Origin: RGIG8700 sp045535635
GTDB lineage: Bacteria > Bacillota > Clostridia > RGIG6154
Reading direction: 5' to 3'
Assembly (NCBI GenBank): GCA_045535635.1
Contig: JAZSLZ010000042.1
Coordinates: 1-8,402 of the forward strand
DNA length: 8,402 nucleotides
This document shows, one piece after another, positions 7,096 through 8,402 of the stretch; positions within the stretch are counted from its first letter, which is position 1, and each line of letters begins with the position of its first letter. Made by a program: the position numbers and the translations under genes. Below the pieces are notes generated by a model that was not told where the DNA came from, ran no database searches, and saw only the letters and a list, made by a program, of their open reading frames with translations.

Positions 7096-8402
7096 ATGGA
7101 TTTTATTAAATTATTCTCTGATGTTAAAGTAACTCCTGTTATGCTTGTAACTAAGGTTGAAGATGTTAAATTTTCAATCGCATCAGGAGTTTTAAAAGTA
7201 AAATTAAGTATTCCCTATGAATTTACGGATGAAGATAAAGAGGCAATTAAAGCATCAATTATAAAATCTTATCCTGTAAAGTCATTGGAGATTGAATATA
7301 ATGTTCACAATGAAAAAAAAGAAAGTCCTGTAATTTGCGGAGCAAATTTAAAGGAAGAAATAATAGAAAAAATTAAAAATGTTGACCAGTATTATGGTGA
7401 TGTAACAATTGAGGGTAAAGTTATAGCAACAGATGAAAGAGAAACCAAAAAAGGAAACATTCTCTTTAAATTTGACATAACAGATAAAACATCATCCATA
7501 AGCTGTAAAATGATATCATCAAACAGAGCATATTCAAAAGACATCATATCAAAAACAGACCTTAAAGATAAAGTAATCCCAAGAGTAAAAAAGGGAGCTT
7601 ATATAAGAGTTAAGGGAAATGCAAGTTTTGATACTTTTGATAACGAAGTTAATATTATGGCAAACTCTATTATGGTTGTTGATGAACCTAAGAAAGAGGA
7701 TACATATCCTGAAAAGAGAGTAGAGCTTCATCTTCACACTAAAATGAGTGCTATGGACGCTCTTATAGAAGTTGATGATGTTGTTAAAAGAGCAGCCCAG
7801 TGGGGACATAAAGCCATTGCGATTACTGACCACGGTGTTGTTCAGGCTTATCCTGATGCACAGGATGCAGGGAAAAAATACGGCGTAAAGATTATATACG
7901 GCATTGAATGTTATCTTGTTGATGATGCTATAAATATTGTTTCTAAAGAAGATAATTCAACCTTTGCGGATGACTTTGTTATATTTGATGTTGTTTCAAC
8001 AGGAAGCAGTCCTGTAACTAATCATATACTTCAGCTTTCTGCAACAAAAATTTCAGACGGACAACCAATTGAATATTTTGATAAATTCGTAAAAGCACCT
8101 GAAAGTGCAATTACATCTGCAGTTACAGAGCTTACAGGCATAACCTATGATACTTTAAGAAATGCAGAAGATGTTGAAACGGTTATAAAAGAGTTTCTTA
8201 TGTTTGTTGGTGGGGCACCTGTTATAACATTTAACTCTAATTTAAATACAGGCTTTATTAAATACCACGCATCTAAAATGGACAAGCATTTTGAAAATAC
8301 TGTGCTTGATCTTCAGGAGTTAAGTAAAGCAACATTTACTGAAATTAAAAAGTTTTCTCTTACTGCCGTTGCAAAACAGGCAGGTATTGTGCTTGAAGGC
8401 TT
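7096..8402 (+). CDS. polC: DNA polymerase III PolC-type, N-terminal 435 residues (runs off right edge)
   Basis: PolC is the replicative polymerase of low-GC Gram-positive bacteria. An uninterrupted frame runs from ATG 7096, preceded by GAGGAG at 7086-7091, to the window end. Residues 1-98 form a poorly conserved N-terminal domain. Residues 99-195 are the OB domain (GDVTIEGKV, FKFDITDKTSSI, VKKGAYIRVKG). The PHP domain starts near 207 with intact metal-site motifs: HLHT (His212, His214), MSAMDA (Asp221), GHKAIAITDHG (His238, Asp245, His246) and IYGIE (Glu271). From about 291 a DnaQ-like exonuclease is inserted in the PHP domain, as in all PolC. It keeps TELTGIT (344-350) and Asp298, but has Val300 in place of the Exo I Glu and Asn384 in place of the Exo II Asp. 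The part before the PHP domain looks about 100 or more residues shorter than in B. subtilis PolC. Full-length family members are about 1,400 residues, so roughly two thirds lies outside, including the Exo III motif and the polymerase core. Confidence 0.95.
   Translation, partial: MDFIKLFSDVKVTPVMLVTKVEDVKFSIASGVLKVKLSIPYEFTDEDKEAIKASIIKSYPVKSLEIEYNVHNEKKESPVICGANLKEEIIEKIKNVDQYYGDVTIEGKVIATDERETKKGNILFKFDITDKTSSISCKMISSNRAYSKDIISKTDLKDKVIPRVKKGAYIRVKGNASFDTFDNEVNIMANSIMVVDEPKKEDTYPEKRVELHLHTKMSAMDALIEVDDVVKRAAQWGHKAIAITDHGVVQAYPDAQDAGKKYGVKIIYGIECYLVDDAINIVSKEDNSTFADDFVIFDVVSTGSSPVTNHILQLSATKISDGQPIEYFDKFVKAPESAITSAVTELTGITYDTLRNAEDVETVIKEFLMFVGGAPVITFNSNLNTGFIKYHASKMDKHFENTVLDLQELSKATFTEIKKFSLTAVAKQAGIVLEG
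7966..8402 (+). other. degenerate 3'-5' exonuclease domain within polC
   Basis: This part of polC aligns by eye along its whole visible length with the proofreading exonuclease inserted in PolC. Exo I, normally F-D-V-E-T-T-G, reads F-D-V-V-S-T-G (codons 7984-8004): Asp298 is kept, but the Glu position is Val300. The nearby I-I-E-L strand reads I-L-Q-L (Gln313). Exo II, normally H-N-A-S-F-D-M-G-F, reads F-N-S-N-L-N-T-G-F (codons 8230-8256), with Asn384 at the catalytic Asp. The structural motif ELTGIT and the LDLQEL strand (404-409), matching canonical I-D-T-L-E-L, remain. Exo III, normally a YHRAxxDA-type motif, lies beyond the window. What is seen is in-frame loss of catalytic acids without decay of the rest; loss of activity is inferred. 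Confidence 0.8.

Noticed and set aside
7549..7833. 94-codon open frame on the minus strand opposite the polC OB/PHP region
   Set aside because: The + strand frame is clearly PolC with conserved motifs. The antisense protein resembles nothing known and is rich in F/I/S/N, as expected for the complement of AT-rich coding DNA.

Overview
The window is a dense, one-direction run of housekeeping genes from a low-GC Gram-positive bacterium, most likely a member of the Clostridia. The evidence is the AT-rich codon use, the strong GGAGG-type ribosome binding sites, the use of GTG and TTG starts, the presence of PolC (the Bacillota-type replicative polymerase) and the gene order pyrH-frr-uppS-cdsA-dxr-rseP-ispG-polC, which is familiar in that group. 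No species can be named from the sequence alone.

Layout, all on the + strand: the 3' end of a DUF1858 redox-disulfide protein (2-121); a DusB-type tRNA-dihydrouridine synthase (121-1065); UMP kinase pyrH (1055-1762); ribosome recycling factor frr (1782-2336); undecaprenyl diphosphate synthase uppS (2317 or a little later to 3045); CDP-diglyceride synthase cdsA (GTG start, 3064-3861); DXP reductoisomerase dxr (3871-5031); the site-2 protease rseP/rasP (TTG start, 5028-6029); HMBPP synthase ispG (6045-7094); and the 5' third of polC, which runs off the right edge (7096-8402). Neighbouring genes overlap or are separated by fewer than 20 bases, so there is no room for intergenic promoters or terminators and the whole window reads as part of one operon. 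No RNA genes, mobile elements, CRISPR arrays or sizeable repeats were seen.

The genes fit together as a growth module. PyrH supplies UDP for nucleotide and cell-wall sugar pools. Frr recycles ribosomes and Dus modifies tRNA. Dxr and IspG are two steps of the MEP isoprenoid pathway whose products feed UppS, which makes the undecaprenyl carrier for peptidoglycan. CdsA makes the CDP-diacylglycerol precursor of phospholipids. RseP processes membrane proteins, and PolC replicates the chromosome.

The one unusual signal is in PolC. The OB and PHP domains look intact, but the inserted DnaQ-type 3'-5' exonuclease domain has lost key catalytic residues while staying in frame and recognisable in its flanking sequence: Exo I carries V where the second acid should be, and Exo II carries N where its Asp should be. 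This suggests a PolC without working classical proofreading. It is the best candidate for something new in an otherwise ordinary region.
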